This document shows positions 12,153 through 22,879 of a DNA stretch of 64,000 nt, piece after piece. The number at the start of each line of letters is the position of its first letter. Position 1 is the stretch's first letter. The stretch lies in the NCBI GenBank assembly GCA_963969395.1, contig OZ017795.1, positions 6,262,001 through 6,326,000 of the forward strand. Direction: 5' to 3'. The notes below the pieces were generated by a model. That model worked only from the letters and a program-made list of their open reading frames with translations, was not told the origin of the DNA and ran no database searches. The DNA is from Pseudoscleropodium purum. Lineage: Eukaryota > Streptophyta > Bryopsida > Hypnales > Brachytheciaceae. Made by a program: the position numbers and the translations under genes.

Positions 12153-15100
12153 GCTTCTTATTATTCCTCCTCACTCTTGGGAGTTGGAATGAGTTTGTAC
12201 ACCTTCTTAATCTTTAATTGATGTCATCAAATTTTCAAAGTAAACAGAGAAAGTGTAGAAAATTTTCAAAAATGTTGATGACTAATTAGATTGTGATATG
12301 ATGGCCACAATATTTAAAGTGTAGATATTTTTATTTCATGCCAAGACGCTTAACTATTTGAACTTCAATTCTTTTTAATTTGGATTTCTTTTGAAAAATT
12401 GTAGCTTAACCTATTAGAATAAATATCATCTTACTTCACCAAATGAATGTAGGTCTTTGGGCTTTAAGCTATAGTAGGAGAGTTCTTTCTATATGTCCAT
12501 TTGAGCACTACATTGGTGCTCATCTAGGCTTGTGAAACTAAATTCCCCAATGTAGAGTAGTGCCAAAATGCACCCTTTTCTACTTGTATTTATTTGTAAT
12601 TGAACTAAAAGTTGTCATCATCATTAGACCTTAAAAAGACTATGGTATCTCAAAGTGGCTTTTGGATGATTTCAAATAACTAATAGAGGATGTAAAATTG
12701 TAATTTTTTCATCTAAATTTTTTAGAGAATTTTTTGTGTGTGTTTTTAGTGCATGGTGGTAAAATTCCCTGATTGAGGTACCATAGTTTTTTAGCAACTT
12801 GGCAACTTCTACCTAAAAATTATTTAAAGTATAAAACAAAGTTAGTTAGTCCAACAAATAATATATTATAATTGGGCAATTTTAAAATAATTAAAATAAA
12901 TTAGTCATTTGTCCAAGTTGTTCTTATAGTTTTGGGATGGTTATGCTACTTTCATCCCAAGGCAACCACATTGTCTAAAACCTAAGTCTTGACTTCCAAA
13001 CCCTAAGTTCTCTACCTTGTGTGTCAAGGTTTTGTTAGATGTTAAGGTTTGTTTGGTTGTTTGTTGAGTGGATAGTGATAAACCATGTCAAAAACAATAC
13101 ATGATTTACAATAAGGGTACATGTATTAATTTCCATCTAGTTGTAAGAAATTTATTCACATTCTGAAAAGGGTACACTACCCATTCTTCCATTGAATGTA
13201 AAATTTCTACATTCAATTCTGAACCCTATTTTCTTCAACAACTTCATCTTCATCTCATATCTCTTTCTCCTTATTGGCACCCTTCCAGTTCTTGGAAATG
13301 TTTGAGAAGCATTTAGAAATACAAAATAGGTGAATTAAAAAGCATTAATAATAAAAATAAAGAAGACCACAAAATAAAAATTATATAGCTATCATAAAAT
13401 TTCAACATTCAAAACTTCAAAAGCACTCTAATACTAAATACCTTACTCAAAAGTCAAGAGCATTCCATTCCACCACAATTGAAAGCATCAGCACCCTCAC
13501 ATATTAAAGAAAATGATAATAACATAAATCACAAAAGATGGTTTTTTACTGTATTTTAACAACTCCTACTTCCTTGTTCTTGATCTAAATTTTAGGCATG
13601 AAAATGATTTTATTCAATTTTGATTTCAACTAATGAAATAAAGCTTACTAGACCTAATTTGCAATACATTTTAAAACTTTTAATAGTTCATAAAATTCAA
13701 CATTTTATTACAATTTGAACATTGGGCCTACAACCATAGTTTGCTGATTTTTTAAATTTCAAATGGCACTCAACTTTGGTTCACACCATGATATTCTAAA
13801 TGATAAAGTGTGCCAATTCAAAAAAAATTCAAAAATTTTAAGAATACTTTGCATTTCATATGAATCTTCTTCATTTTCTCTTTAGGAAATTCACATGAAA
13901 TTCAAAATTTTACAAAAAAATCTGAAATTTTCAATATTTCCAAAGAATATGTAATTCCATCTTAGAAAAATAAAATACATTTAAATAATTATAAATATGT
14001 GAAAAAATAGAACATACAAAGTAATTAATTTTTTAGGTTCTTCCCGTTGTCATAGGGTTAAAGCCAGTGTACAATCCAAAGTAATGAAATTGAAAGTGCA
14101 TGGTAATCTTTTAATGCAAGGGCTCACCATTTGTTATAAAGAAAAAAAAGAAGTGCATGGAAAATCATTTTAAAAGCTTTCATTTTATGAATATTAGATT
14201 ATTACAACATATAAAATTGAGTTAGTCTTTAGGATAAGATAATTAGAAATAAAGAGGATTTTTTCAAATTTTCAAGAAAGAAAATCATTGGAAAAAATTC
14301 AAAAATTTTAAGAACCTTAAGGTGGAGTTGAATTAAATTATATGAATAAAATATCAAAATAATCCAAAATCCAACTAAAGAAATAAGTGAAACTGTTTAA
14401 TTTGAAAATCATTTCAAATCTAAATTCAACTCCTACTATTTTAAAACACTAGTAGAAAACTTATATTTGTGTACAAAGTTTTTAAGATCCAAGTTTGGTC
14501 AAGCTCGTTATTAGTCAATAGGAGGTACAAAAATTTCATTTGGAGTCTATAAAATACACTAATTTATCTTATTACTATTGAAGCTGCAAAATTAGTATTA
14601 TAAAATGTTTATTTTTGTGTGGAACTAATGATTATAATAAAATAGTAATTTAGCATATACTAATTTAATATGGTGAAACTTTGATAAATTATTGCCATAG
14701 TTACTTATGATATACTTATAATTTTCACATGTGTTGATTCATTTCATTTCAATTCCTCAATCATTTTTTAAAGATATAAATCATTTGTTGTAAATTGTTT
14801 GGGGTAGGCAATGCAATCATTGCTTGTAAAGGTTTGAACTAATATATTGTGACTTTGGAAGGGGACAAAGGAATCTTTGGTACTATTTTGAAATCAATAA
14901 TGAAGAGCGCACCATAGACAATAGTGGCTATACAAGACCTATATGTTATTGAGGCAATTTTTTCCAACTTTGTAAAAAAATTTAGATTTACTAAAAAAGG
15001 TTTATTTTTTTTGGTACTTGGATTGAATTTTGTAATATTATTATTTTAATTTTTGTAATTCAAAAATATTTGATGAATGAATCAAAGATCTAGATGGCAA

Positions 15101-15155
15101 AGTTCCCTAGTGCAATAGCCAGTGGTTGCAAATCCAATTATCTTGCCCAATCTAC
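12153..15155. other. AT-rich spacer, no gene seen
   Basis: No motif-bearing frame. A single CACTAGTAGAAAA sequence at about 14449, like one end of a CACTA element, has no visible partner. The rest looks like decayed repeats. Confidence 0.45.
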
Positions 15156-15159
15156 TTAA

Positions 15160-15711
15160 ACCCTAAAGGACCAAAGCACATATAGGGTATAAATTATCAA
15201 AAGCTGCTACTTCCTAGGTCTATGAGAAAAAAATACAAGTTTTTTTGGAAGTTCAACTATACTAAGCTATACTACATTACTATAGGAATATGTGGAAAAA
15301 ATTTGACCATGTGGATTGAAAGATTATTTTGTTTTGAAGTTAGAAGAATTTTTTTCCAATCTTGTTTAATAGGATCAATAGATTTAGTTCCTAGAGTGAG
15401 AATTTTATACTACACATGTATTTTTTCTTGACAATTGCATCATATATCATATGAATTTTTTATCAACCAAATTTCAAAGGTAGTAAGGAATTTTGCACAT
15501 GTTGTTCAATGTTGCTTGCACTGCTTCAATAGTTGGGGGTGCATAACCTTTGATCTATGCACTTGATTAGAAAAACATAATTATCATACTCAAGGAATAC
15601 ATATCCACATCTTATGTCAAAATTTCAAAAAAGATTCATTCAAAATTGACTTTGTAAGATCATGTCCAAATGATCAATTGGTGATTCAACAACCACTTGG
15701 GCATTGAGGGG
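15160..15711 (+). mobile_element. TTAA-flanked ~555-bp MITE-like element, copy 2
   Basis: The left terminus ACCCTAAAGGACC follows TTAA (15156-15159). The right terminus GAGGGG precedes TTAA (15712-15715). Total length is 552 bp, close to 557 and 566 bp for the copies at 11592 and 46027. Internal order is conserved. The open frame at 15222-15431 lies inside and has no recognisable motif. Confidence 0.75.
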
Positions 15712-15715
15712 TTAA

Positions 15716-16546
15716 CCGTTTGATTTTTTACTTTATGCAAAGTATATATCTAAAGCTCTCATAGATTACACAAATTTTGTAAAGCCACATATGCTCATAT
15801 AACATGTTTTATATTATAAAATTTGAGATTCATAAGTTTTTTTTTCCAAAAAGTTATGAATCGGTCTATTTGGAGTTTATATGAGAGTGTTATGCTTTAT
15901 GGAATGGAAGAGGATTATTTGTTTTAGAATTTGAGGGCATGATCTTCAAGCACTCTTAATTATTTGGTGATAAAGTATCTTATTTTGAAGTTTGATATGG
16001 TTAGATTTTGAGTTGTTAGCTTTTTTAAAAGATCTTATATAGTTAGATTAGAATTAGAGAATGAAAGTTATAGACATGCAAATAAATTAATACTGAGTTT
16101 CCTTTGATTTGAGAAGAGAACACTTTGAACAACTATAAAAGTTGTAGAGTAGAAGGTTTTGACTTGAAATTTAACAAATTTTTAGAAACTTGTGTTAGCT
16201 TTCCAAAAAAATATCACACTTTTATTTTAGACTTAGAAAAAAAAAATTATTGGTTTAGAAGTGAATAGAAATAGAGTTGCCTCAAAATTTGAGAGTGTCA
16301 ATTTTGACAAGCTTTAAAATATGAACAATCTCTTTTTTGAATATGAAAATTAGTGGCATTGTAATATGGTACAACTTCCCATTACCACCATTCATCCAAT
16401 TCTACCACCTACTAGACCCTCTCATTTGCATCAATAGCCCATCCATTACCACAATCTTAGCAAACCATTATCATGATGGCAATGTAATCGGAAAGCAGAC
16501 ACATCAGCCCATCATTCATACTATCATACTAATAAAATCACAAGGT
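15716..16546. other. AT-rich spacer, no gene seen
   Basis: Decayed repeat-like sequence. One stretch, AGCTTTCCAAAAAAATATCAC near 16199, recalls the R1 family but is too short to assign. Confidence 0.4.
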
Positions 16547-16698
16547 CCTCTGTGATATCACATTTCTACACTGCGTGATATTACAAAGGTCATATCCTTC
16601 TGTAATATCACATTTTAACACAATGTGATATTACAGAGTTTTAATGGTCACTTCACCTTTGTAACATCACACAGTGTTAAAATGTGATATTACAGAGG
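16547..16698. mobile_element. Foldback MITE with nested inverted repeats
   Basis: The outer arms 16547-16589 and 16656-16698 are inverted repeats of 43 nt with about 5 mismatches, starting CCTCTGT(G/A)ATATCACA. Inside, 16599-16621 and 16674-16696 are a perfect 23-nt inverted pair, and 16599-16614 also pairs perfectly with 16622-16637. The module TGTGATATTACAGAG therefore occurs several times in alternating orientation. No coding capacity. No clean target duplication was found. Confidence 0.75.
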
Positions 16699-17029
16699 TA
16701 CAATGATATTATAAAAGTTAAGGTTTTTTTGGCTTCACACTTTATTTCACTTCCACAATCTATGATTTTCTAAGTGTTCCTGATTCTAATGTTCTATTCT
16801 TGCTATCAAATGATTTGAAACTTTTGTTAAATAAAAGCAATTTTGGATTCCACACAAAGTATTTACAAAGTCTTTGCAATTTGAGAAATTTGCATTTCAA
16901 TTCTTCAATTTTGGTCACCATTAGTTGTGAAGGAAGAAATTTATCAAGTAGTGGTATTCTTGAGCTCAACAATACCTCCAAGGTATCTTCTTACATTTGT
17001 TTTGAGCAAATTTGAATTCATATATTGAA

Positions 17030-17640
17030 TGGTGGTTTGAACATTGAAATTCATTTGAACATTTTGAATGTCATTTGAATTTCAATCTAATTTAACACAA
17101 AAGATTGAGGTAATAAGAGCCAAATTAGAGCAATTGGAGCAATTGGAGTATTTTTGGAATATTCATGGAGCATATTTGGAGCAATTTGACCTATTGTGAG
17201 TAATTTAAGCTTCATTTTAACAATTTGACTGTAATTTGAGCTTTAATTTAACTTGATTCCAAGAGATTGACATAATTAGAGCCAAATTGGAACAATTAGA
17301 GCATTCTTAAAGCAATTTGATCTAATTTGAGCTTAATATCAACAATTTAACCTACTGTGAGCAATTTGAGTTTCAATTTAACTTAATTTTAAGAGACTGA
17401 CAAAATTAGAGCCAAATTGGAGCAATATAACCTAATTTGAGCTTCATTTGAACAAATTGAATGTAACTTGAGTTTCAATTTAACTTAATTCCAAGAGATT
17501 GATGAAATTAGAACCAAATTGGAGCAATTTAATCTAATTTGAGCTTAATATTAATAATTTGATCTTATTTGATCAATTTGAACATCATTTGATCTAATTT
17601 GGGCAATTTGAGTTTCACTCGAATGATATGAGTCAAATGT
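17030..17640 (+). repeat. Degenerate tandem repeat, CAATTTGA/GAGCCAAATTGGAG units
   Basis: Repeated blocks contain GAGATTGA(C)A.AATTAGAGCC followed by AAATTGGAGCAATTTGA. Block starts at 17103, 17265, 17395 and 17497 are spaced 162, 130 and 102 bp, so units differ by internal deletions. A shorter sub-motif, (A)ATTTGAGCTT or CAATTTGA, is repeated within each block. Non-coding. Confidence 0.7.
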
Positions 17641-18199
17641 TATCAATGCAATGTAAATTAATGTCAATAGTTTGACCTATTGAAAATCTAATTTGAATAA
17701 TTTTAGCATTTTTTGAGGCAAACATGAACAATTGAATATAATTTCAATGGTTTGATTTAATTTGATCAATCTGGCCAAATTTGACCTAAATTTTGAAACA
17801 AGTGCCAACATCTAAAATTTTGTTGTTGAATATATGTTGATGTGTTATGGATGTTAGGAGACAACAAAATTGGAGTGAAGTGGAGCATATTCAAGAGGTG
17901 TATTTTTAGAATGCAAATTATATAGGTGCAAATTTAAACCCATTTTTTTTAGAAATTCAAAAAGTTTCTACATTCTAAAGTGTAAGTTTTAGGATTCGTG
18001 ATTGTCATCTTTTGTAAACTATGGCTTGAGCTTTGTTTACAATTGATGTCTATGTAGATGTTGATCTCAATAGTATTGGATCTATGTCTATCCAATGTCC
18101 AAAATGTTTAGCATTTTGTTTTAGGAAAAAAAAGACAACAATATGCTGTTACAATGACAAAGTTTCAATGAACATGTTAGCCATTCTACAGTTCATCTG

Positions 18200-18634
18200 A
18201 TGCTCAATGAGCTTTTTATTGGTAATACACCCAATTTTCAAGGATTTCTTAAATTTATTAGAAAATATAATGAAATGTTTGCGTTTACAAGGATGCATAG
18301 TAAATTTGAGTCTGACCAAGCCGAAGGTCAAGAGGTATATATTTTTTGGGTAAATAGAGAGTTATGCCATCACATTGGAGATTTAGAATTCAAAATAGAT
18401 AATGGTACAAGATTTGCACAAATTTACTTTTTAGGTAATGATTTGCAAACCAATTGTTGCATACAGATCTTTGATGATTTTGATCATGAAACCATTAACA
18501 TCATTCAAGAGGTTTTAGAATCAATTAATGCATTGGTTCGTGGTTTTAAGTCTTTATGTCATATTCTTTTGGGAGGACATAATATGGAATTTCGTATCTC
18601 CAATGAGACTCCTACCAATGAACATTGTTGTTGA
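18200..18634 (+). pseudogene. Helitron N-terminal fragment, longest surviving frame
   Basis: A 144-codon frame containing FIRKYNEMFAFTRM, YIFWVN, CHHIGDLEF and RFAQIYFLGND. This matches the order of the conserved N-terminal block of plant Helitron proteins, whose usual form has IRSYN..FAF and a FAQLYIYD-like motif. The upstream cysteine block at 18085-18190 is in a different frame, so a frameshift lies near 18197. It ends just before the poorly preserved linker at 18635-18745. Confidence 0.75.
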
Positions 18635-19128
18635 TACAATCAACTTGTGGTTCTAAAAGTTGTTGTTGTTTTTGACGAACAACATTTAGATTTGGATGAG
18701 ATATTATTCTTCATTGACATAGTAGAAATTTTCAATAGATAAAAGAAATTTATTCAACTTATGATGCTTTATTCTACCCTTTGATGTTTCCGGATGGTCA
18801 ATGTGGGTGGTCACCTACTTTCAAAGCAAATATTGGGGTGACTTTAAAGTCATTTGTCCAATATATGCTTCATAAGTGATCTAAATCTATTGTATTGTAT
18901 AAGAATGATAGGTTATTCCAACAATATGTAGTCAATCAATATTTGTATGTAAAACATGAAAACTTGCTTTTAATTAGACAACATCAAGTAAAACTTCAAG
19001 TAGAATGTTATCAGGGCATTGTAGATGCTACGCTTGACGACAATTGAAGACACATTGGTCACCGCATTGTTTTCCTTGTGACATTTATTGAATCTCCTTG
19101 ATACATGTAGAAACTCTTTCATAATAGT

Positions 19129-19473
19129 ATGGTCTTAGTTAGAGTTTTAGACAAACCGGATTTATTAGTCACAATGATATGTAATCCAAATTGGTTTGAG
19201 ATCATTGATGATCTTGAACTAGGTCAAAGTCCTCCTGATCGTTCAAATGTTGTATTATGTGTCTTTGAGCTCAAATTAAAAGTTATGATGGACGAAATCA
19301 CAAAGAAAAATGTATTGGGGGAGACAATTGCTTTTCGTTATAATATTGAGTTTCAAAAGCGTAGTCTCCCTCATGTTCACATTTTTCTTTGGTTGAAAGA
19401 CAAGGTCAACAATTGTGACCTTGTAGATAGAGTTGTATGTGCTGAGATTTTAAATTCAAATTGGCAACCATAA
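19129..19473 (+). pseudogene. Helitron Rep domain fragment (Helitron_like_N)
   Basis: A 114-codon frame with GKPDLFIT-like KPDLLVTMICNPNWFEI and QKRSLPHVHIFLWL. The second carries the HxH that is one metal-binding motif of rolling-circle initiator (HUH) proteins. The following catalytic-tyrosine region, expected near the KYLHKYIFKG block, falls in another frame after 19700. Translation stops at 19471 at the start of the segment duplicated at 20371-20682. Confidence 0.8.
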
Positions 19474-19740
19474 CTTTATGCTATAGTTGCTAACATATGA
19501 TGCACAGTTCATGTAGTTTGAATAATCCCAATTGTTCATGCATGGAAGATGGAAATGCTCCAAACATTATTCAATGCAGTCTTGGGATATCACTAAGATG
19601 AATTATGGTGGTTATGTTTTATATCGTTGTCGAAATGACAATTCCTATTTTAAAAAACATATGTGTGGTCAAATTGTCCATTTAGACAATTGATAGGTTG
19701 TGCCATACAATCTATATTTAATAGGCCGTTTTAATTTCCA
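19431..19740 (+). repeat. First copy of a Helitron segment duplicated in direct orientation
   Basis: Aligns base by base with 20371-20682 with about 940-bp offset, a few small indels and clear but incomplete identity. Shared blocks include AGTTGTATGTGCT, TGTAGTTTGAATAATCCCAA, ATGTGTGGTCAAATT and TTGTGCCATACAATC. It codes for the Helitron part between the HxH motif and the PYNPYL block. Confidence 0.8.
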
Positions 19741-20370
19741 TATTAATGTGGAGGTTTTCACTTCAGTGAAAACTATGAAATACCTCCATAAATATATTTT
19801 TAAAGGTCTAGATCATCGTGTTGTAGAAACATATGAGATTGTCGATGAGATTAAGGAATTTTTAGAGGGACGCTATGGCACCACACAAGAAGCATGTTGG
19901 AGGCTCTTTGGTTTTGAAACCAACAACAAGAGTCATAGTATTTGTTGTTTACCCATTCATCTTCCTAATCAACAATATGTTACCTTTCAAAAAGAAACAT
20001 CTTTGCAATCAATGATTGATCAAAACACTAAAACCAAACTTATAGAGTCTTTTGAACTCAACTGCCGCATTCGAGCCTTGATTGCTTCTAAAAATCAAAG
20101 TAATCATATGCTTATTTGATACATAGATCTTCCATACACTACAAGTGGAATGAGAAGAAAAATTTGTGGGAAAAAAGACAAGGCAAGATAAAAGTTTTTG
20201 TAGTGTAAACATGATTCTTCTAGGTACCAAATTGTTTTATTTGCGTTTGTTGTTGACTCATGTTGAGGCACCAACTTTGTTTGATGACCTATTTTGTTTT
20301 CAAAATACGATACATTCAACGTACAAAGCTATTTGCATTGCAAGAAGACTTTTACAAGACAATGGTGTAG

Positions 20371-20682
20371 AGTTGTATGTGCTAAGATTCCAGATTCGAA
20401 TAGGCAACCACAACTTTATACTACAATTGCTAAATACTTGATGCACGGTCCATGTAGTTTGAATAATCCCAATTATTGATGCATAGAGGATGAAAAATGC
20501 TCTAAGCATTATCCAATGCAATCTCAAAATACCACCGAGATGGATGGTGATGATCTTGTTTTGTATCATTGTCAAAATGATAGTCGCTATGTTGAAAAAC
20601 GTATGTGTGGTCAAATTTTCCACTTGGACAATCAATGGGTTGTGCCATACAATCCATATTTAATAGGCCATTTGAATTGTCA
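20371..20682 (+). repeat. Second copy of the duplicated Helitron segment
   Basis: It joins abruptly onto RRLLQDNG at its left and jumps into the helicase motif VI region (20718) at its right. Its reading is better preserved than the first copy: HGPCSLNNPN, KCSKHYP and NQWVVPYNPYLIG can be read. This suggests a fusion of two Helitron copies, or template switching, with an internal deletion. Confidence 0.75.
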
Positions 20683-21159
20683 TTTACTTCATTTATCTTT
20701 GAAATGAAGTATTTAGCTATGGTCAATTATATGTGGCTTTGTCTCGTGGTAGACATCCTCCAAACATTAAAGTTGCTAATGACAATTCAAATGTTGTGGG
20801 AATGGTAAAAAATGTGGTTTACCATGATATTTTTGCATGACATTGTCTTGAAGATTCCTACATATATTTACACTTGAATCAGGTAGATGAAAAAGTAAAG
20901 AGTTTGTTTCAAACTTTGCAGATTTAGGATTCATGCAAACTTCAAAGACGTCCCCTTCCATCCATCTGCATTCTTTTAGTGTCCATCATTATTTTACTAT
21001 CTCAATTAAGATAGCCTACCATATCAATAAATATGGTAAGATGATATTTGTAGCCATTTTGCTAGATTTTTTTTATAGTCAATGGAAGGATATTTCAATG
21101 CATGCATCTTTAAAGTAAATAAATAAATATAGAGATCTTCTTTAACCTCCTTCTATTGC

Positions 21160-21161
<2 letters not shown>

Positions 21162-21205
<44 letters not shown>
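21162..21205. repeat. (TA)n microsatellite
   Basis: An uninterrupted TA dinucleotide run of about 22 units, 40 bp before the LTR retrotransposon. Confidence 0.95.
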
Positions 21206-21209
<4 letters not shown>

Positions 21210-21244
21210 TTATTTTTTCAAAGAATATTGTACGAAGATGTTAA

Positions 21245-21551
21245 TGTTACGACTACGTCGTACATCTGGACTTGGATACATACTAATGCTAGGGCGGTTA
21301 TGACGGTTTACAGGTCATGCTTTGACATTGCTATATAGTCCCAGTGAGGGGGGATTGTCCTTCACGTCACTTATTATTGAATACAATGCAACTGCATCGT
21401 TTAGCGTTGTCCGCTATCCTGTGATCCTCGTCTCATGTTAGGATTGTGTGAAGTGCTCGTCATAATATTGTGAGATCATCCATGAGTGAAGAATCAGGAT
21501 CATGAAGCGAAGCATCGGCAGTAATCTAGGTTCCGATCCCTCACCGTAACA
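21245..21551 (+). repeat. 5' LTR
   Basis: 307 bp, TG...CA termini. Compared with the 3' LTR it differs at 21251 (G/A), 21296 (G/A), 21361 (T/C), 21389 (C/A), 21402 (T/C) and 21430 (G/A). Three of these are CG in the 5' LTR and CA in the 3' LTR. It contains a TATA box and the inferred transcription start. Confidence 0.97.
21332..21373 (+). promoter_or_regulatory. LTR promoter: TATA box and inferred RNA start / self-primer
   Basis: TATATA at 21332-21337. ACGTCACTTA at 21364-21373 begins 32 nt after the first T of the TATA box, the usual distance to a plant transcription start. This decamer is the exact reverse complement of the sequence just after the LTR (21553-21562). The start site itself is inferred, not observed. 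Confidence 0.65.
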
Positions 21552-21552
21552 T

Positions 21553-21562
21553 TAAGTGACGT
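21553..21562 (+). promoter_or_regulatory. Candidate self-complementary primer binding site
   Basis: TAAGTGACGT lies one base after the 5' LTR end. No initiator-Met type site (TGGTATCAGAGC) is present at this junction. The decamer pairs perfectly with ACGTCACTTA in the LTR, at the position expected for the 5' end of the transcript. In the Tf1/sushi group the 5' end of the mRNA primes its own reverse transcription in this way. Assignment here is by complementarity and position. Confidence 0.65.
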
Positions 21563-21788
21563 CATGGACTGCTCCTGCTTCGCGGGATATGGCAAAGGGC
21601 GGGTCAGGCTGTGGTTCCGACAGTGGAAGGATTTGCATGGGCTGGGAGGGGGATCGACAGGCTCGATGGCCGCATTGATCAGCGCCTAATCAGGGAGTCC
21701 GGCGCGCCGGCATTGGGGCCGACTGTTGTCCGCCGGCGGAGGGCGGAACCGCAGATCGAGACTGTGCGGCGACGCGGCGGCGTGGAGC

Positions 21789-22857
21789 ATGGATCCGGAT
21801 CAGGCGGGAGTGGATGCGGCAGGAGAACCCCCGGCTCCAGATGGGCTCAGCTCCAACTGGGCCATATTCATCCAGCAGCAGGTCCAGTCCGTGTTTCGGG
21901 AAGCCATCCCGCAAATTGTTCAACAACTTTCAGAGAGAGCGATTCCGTTACAAACCCCAGTTTCCTCCTCCAGTGCGATGGGGTCGGGAAATCTAAGCCA
22001 TGGACGGGAAGAAAATTACGGACATATGGGGCTGGAGAGTAGGGAGTTGAAAGTAGCCGCTCCTGAGAAGTTTTCAGGCAGAAAGGGAGGTGAAGTTTAT
22101 AAGTGGTTCGCTCAATTGCGACTGGTTTTTCGGGGTAAGCCATGCACATATTGTCATGACGAAGATAATTGCTTTCGCTCTTTCTTATTTGACAGGTGTA
22201 GCGCAGAGCTGGGCGATGCCCATCCTTCAGGTTCTGGATGAGGGACGCCCTCATGACTTATTGCATAACTATGATCGGTTTCGAGAAGCTGTGATTTCAA
22301 TCTATGGAGATATGGATCGAAGAAGTACCGCCGAAGACCGTCTTGGGAAGATTAAGCAAACTGGATCCGTTGCATCTTACATTTCCACGTTCAATGAACA
22401 TGCCGCACAAGTAGATTGGAATGAATCCAGCTTGATGGCGAAATTCCGTAGCGGCCTCAAGGATGAGGTTCTGGATTCCATAGCAACCGCTGAAACGCAA
22501 CCATGCCGGCTTCATGAATGGATGGCGATGTCAACTCGAATCGATGAGCGGCTATGGACTCGACGTCAAGGTCGTCGACCGCCAACTTCCAATCCCTACT
22601 CAAGGGATCGTGTGGTACGACCGGCTATTCAAAGCGAATCCGGTCCGACTCCGATGGAGCTCCATGTAATTCATGTGTCAACGGCATTAGCAAAGACTGC
22701 GGTGGAGCGCTTAGAATATCAACGGCAAGGTAAATGTTGGGGTTGTGGGTTGACAGGGCATGTTAGAGCCAGGTGCCCAACAAATCCGTCGAAACCATTA
22801 TCAATTGCTGCCACCGGAGAAGTATTGGATTCGGGAAAAGGGAAATCCCGGGATTGA
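21789..22857 (+). pseudogene. gag: gag (capsid-nucleocapsid), frameshifted
   Basis: Gag forms the particle and binds element RNA. The first in-frame ATG of the capsid reading is 21789 (MDPDQAGVD). The first part runs in one frame through a conserved PEKFSG and YKWFAQL block. The downstream part (IIAFALSYLTG, AQSWAMPIL, then a zinc knuckle) is one frame further, so a small indel lies near 22165. The CCHC knuckle CWGCGLTGHVRARC at 22735-22776 fits CX2CX4HX4C exactly. It ends at TGA 22855-22857 after a basic GKGKSRD tail. Combined length is about 355 residues. A candidate frameshift signal near its end leads into protease. Confidence 0.88.
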
Positions 22858-22879
22858 ACGCATTCATTTGGTACCCGGG
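22833..22879 (+). promoter_or_regulatory. Candidate -1 ribosomal frameshift signal, gag to protease
   Basis: GGGAAAA at 22833-22839 is in the X XXY YYZ phase of the gag frame (G GGA AAA). It is followed after 7 nt by CCCGGG (22847-22852), which can pair with CCCGGG at 22874-22879 across a 21-nt loop. A -1 slip leads into the protease frame and bypasses the gag TGA 16 nt downstream. Function is inferred from position and phase. Confidence 0.5.

Larger units (their letters stand above)
18043..20840 (+). pseudogene. Helitron Rep/helicase (RepHel) pseudogene, rearranged
   Basis: This is a decayed coding region for the Helitron replication-initiator and helicase protein. A CPKC zinc-finger-like start at about 18096 is followed by IRKYNEMFAF and FAQIYF (18200-18634). 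Next come YDALFYPLMFPDG (from 18748), KPDLLVTMICNPNW and LPHVHIFLWL (19129-19473), and MKYLHKYIFKG and EACWRLFGF (19700-20119). Then come YLRLLLTHVEAPTLFDDL (about 20240) and the C-terminal helicase motif YVALSRG with NVVYHDIF (20718-20840). The frame is broken repeatedly, with TGA at 18877 and 19045. Most of the helicase is deleted, and a Rep segment is present twice (19431-19740 and 20371-20682). It cannot encode a working transposase. Confidence 0.9.

Noticed and set aside
21552..21580. tRNA primer site starting TGGACTGCTCC at 21565
   Set aside because: It lies 13 nt from the LTR and matches no tRNA 3' end that I can recall; the adjacent self-complementary decamer fits better.
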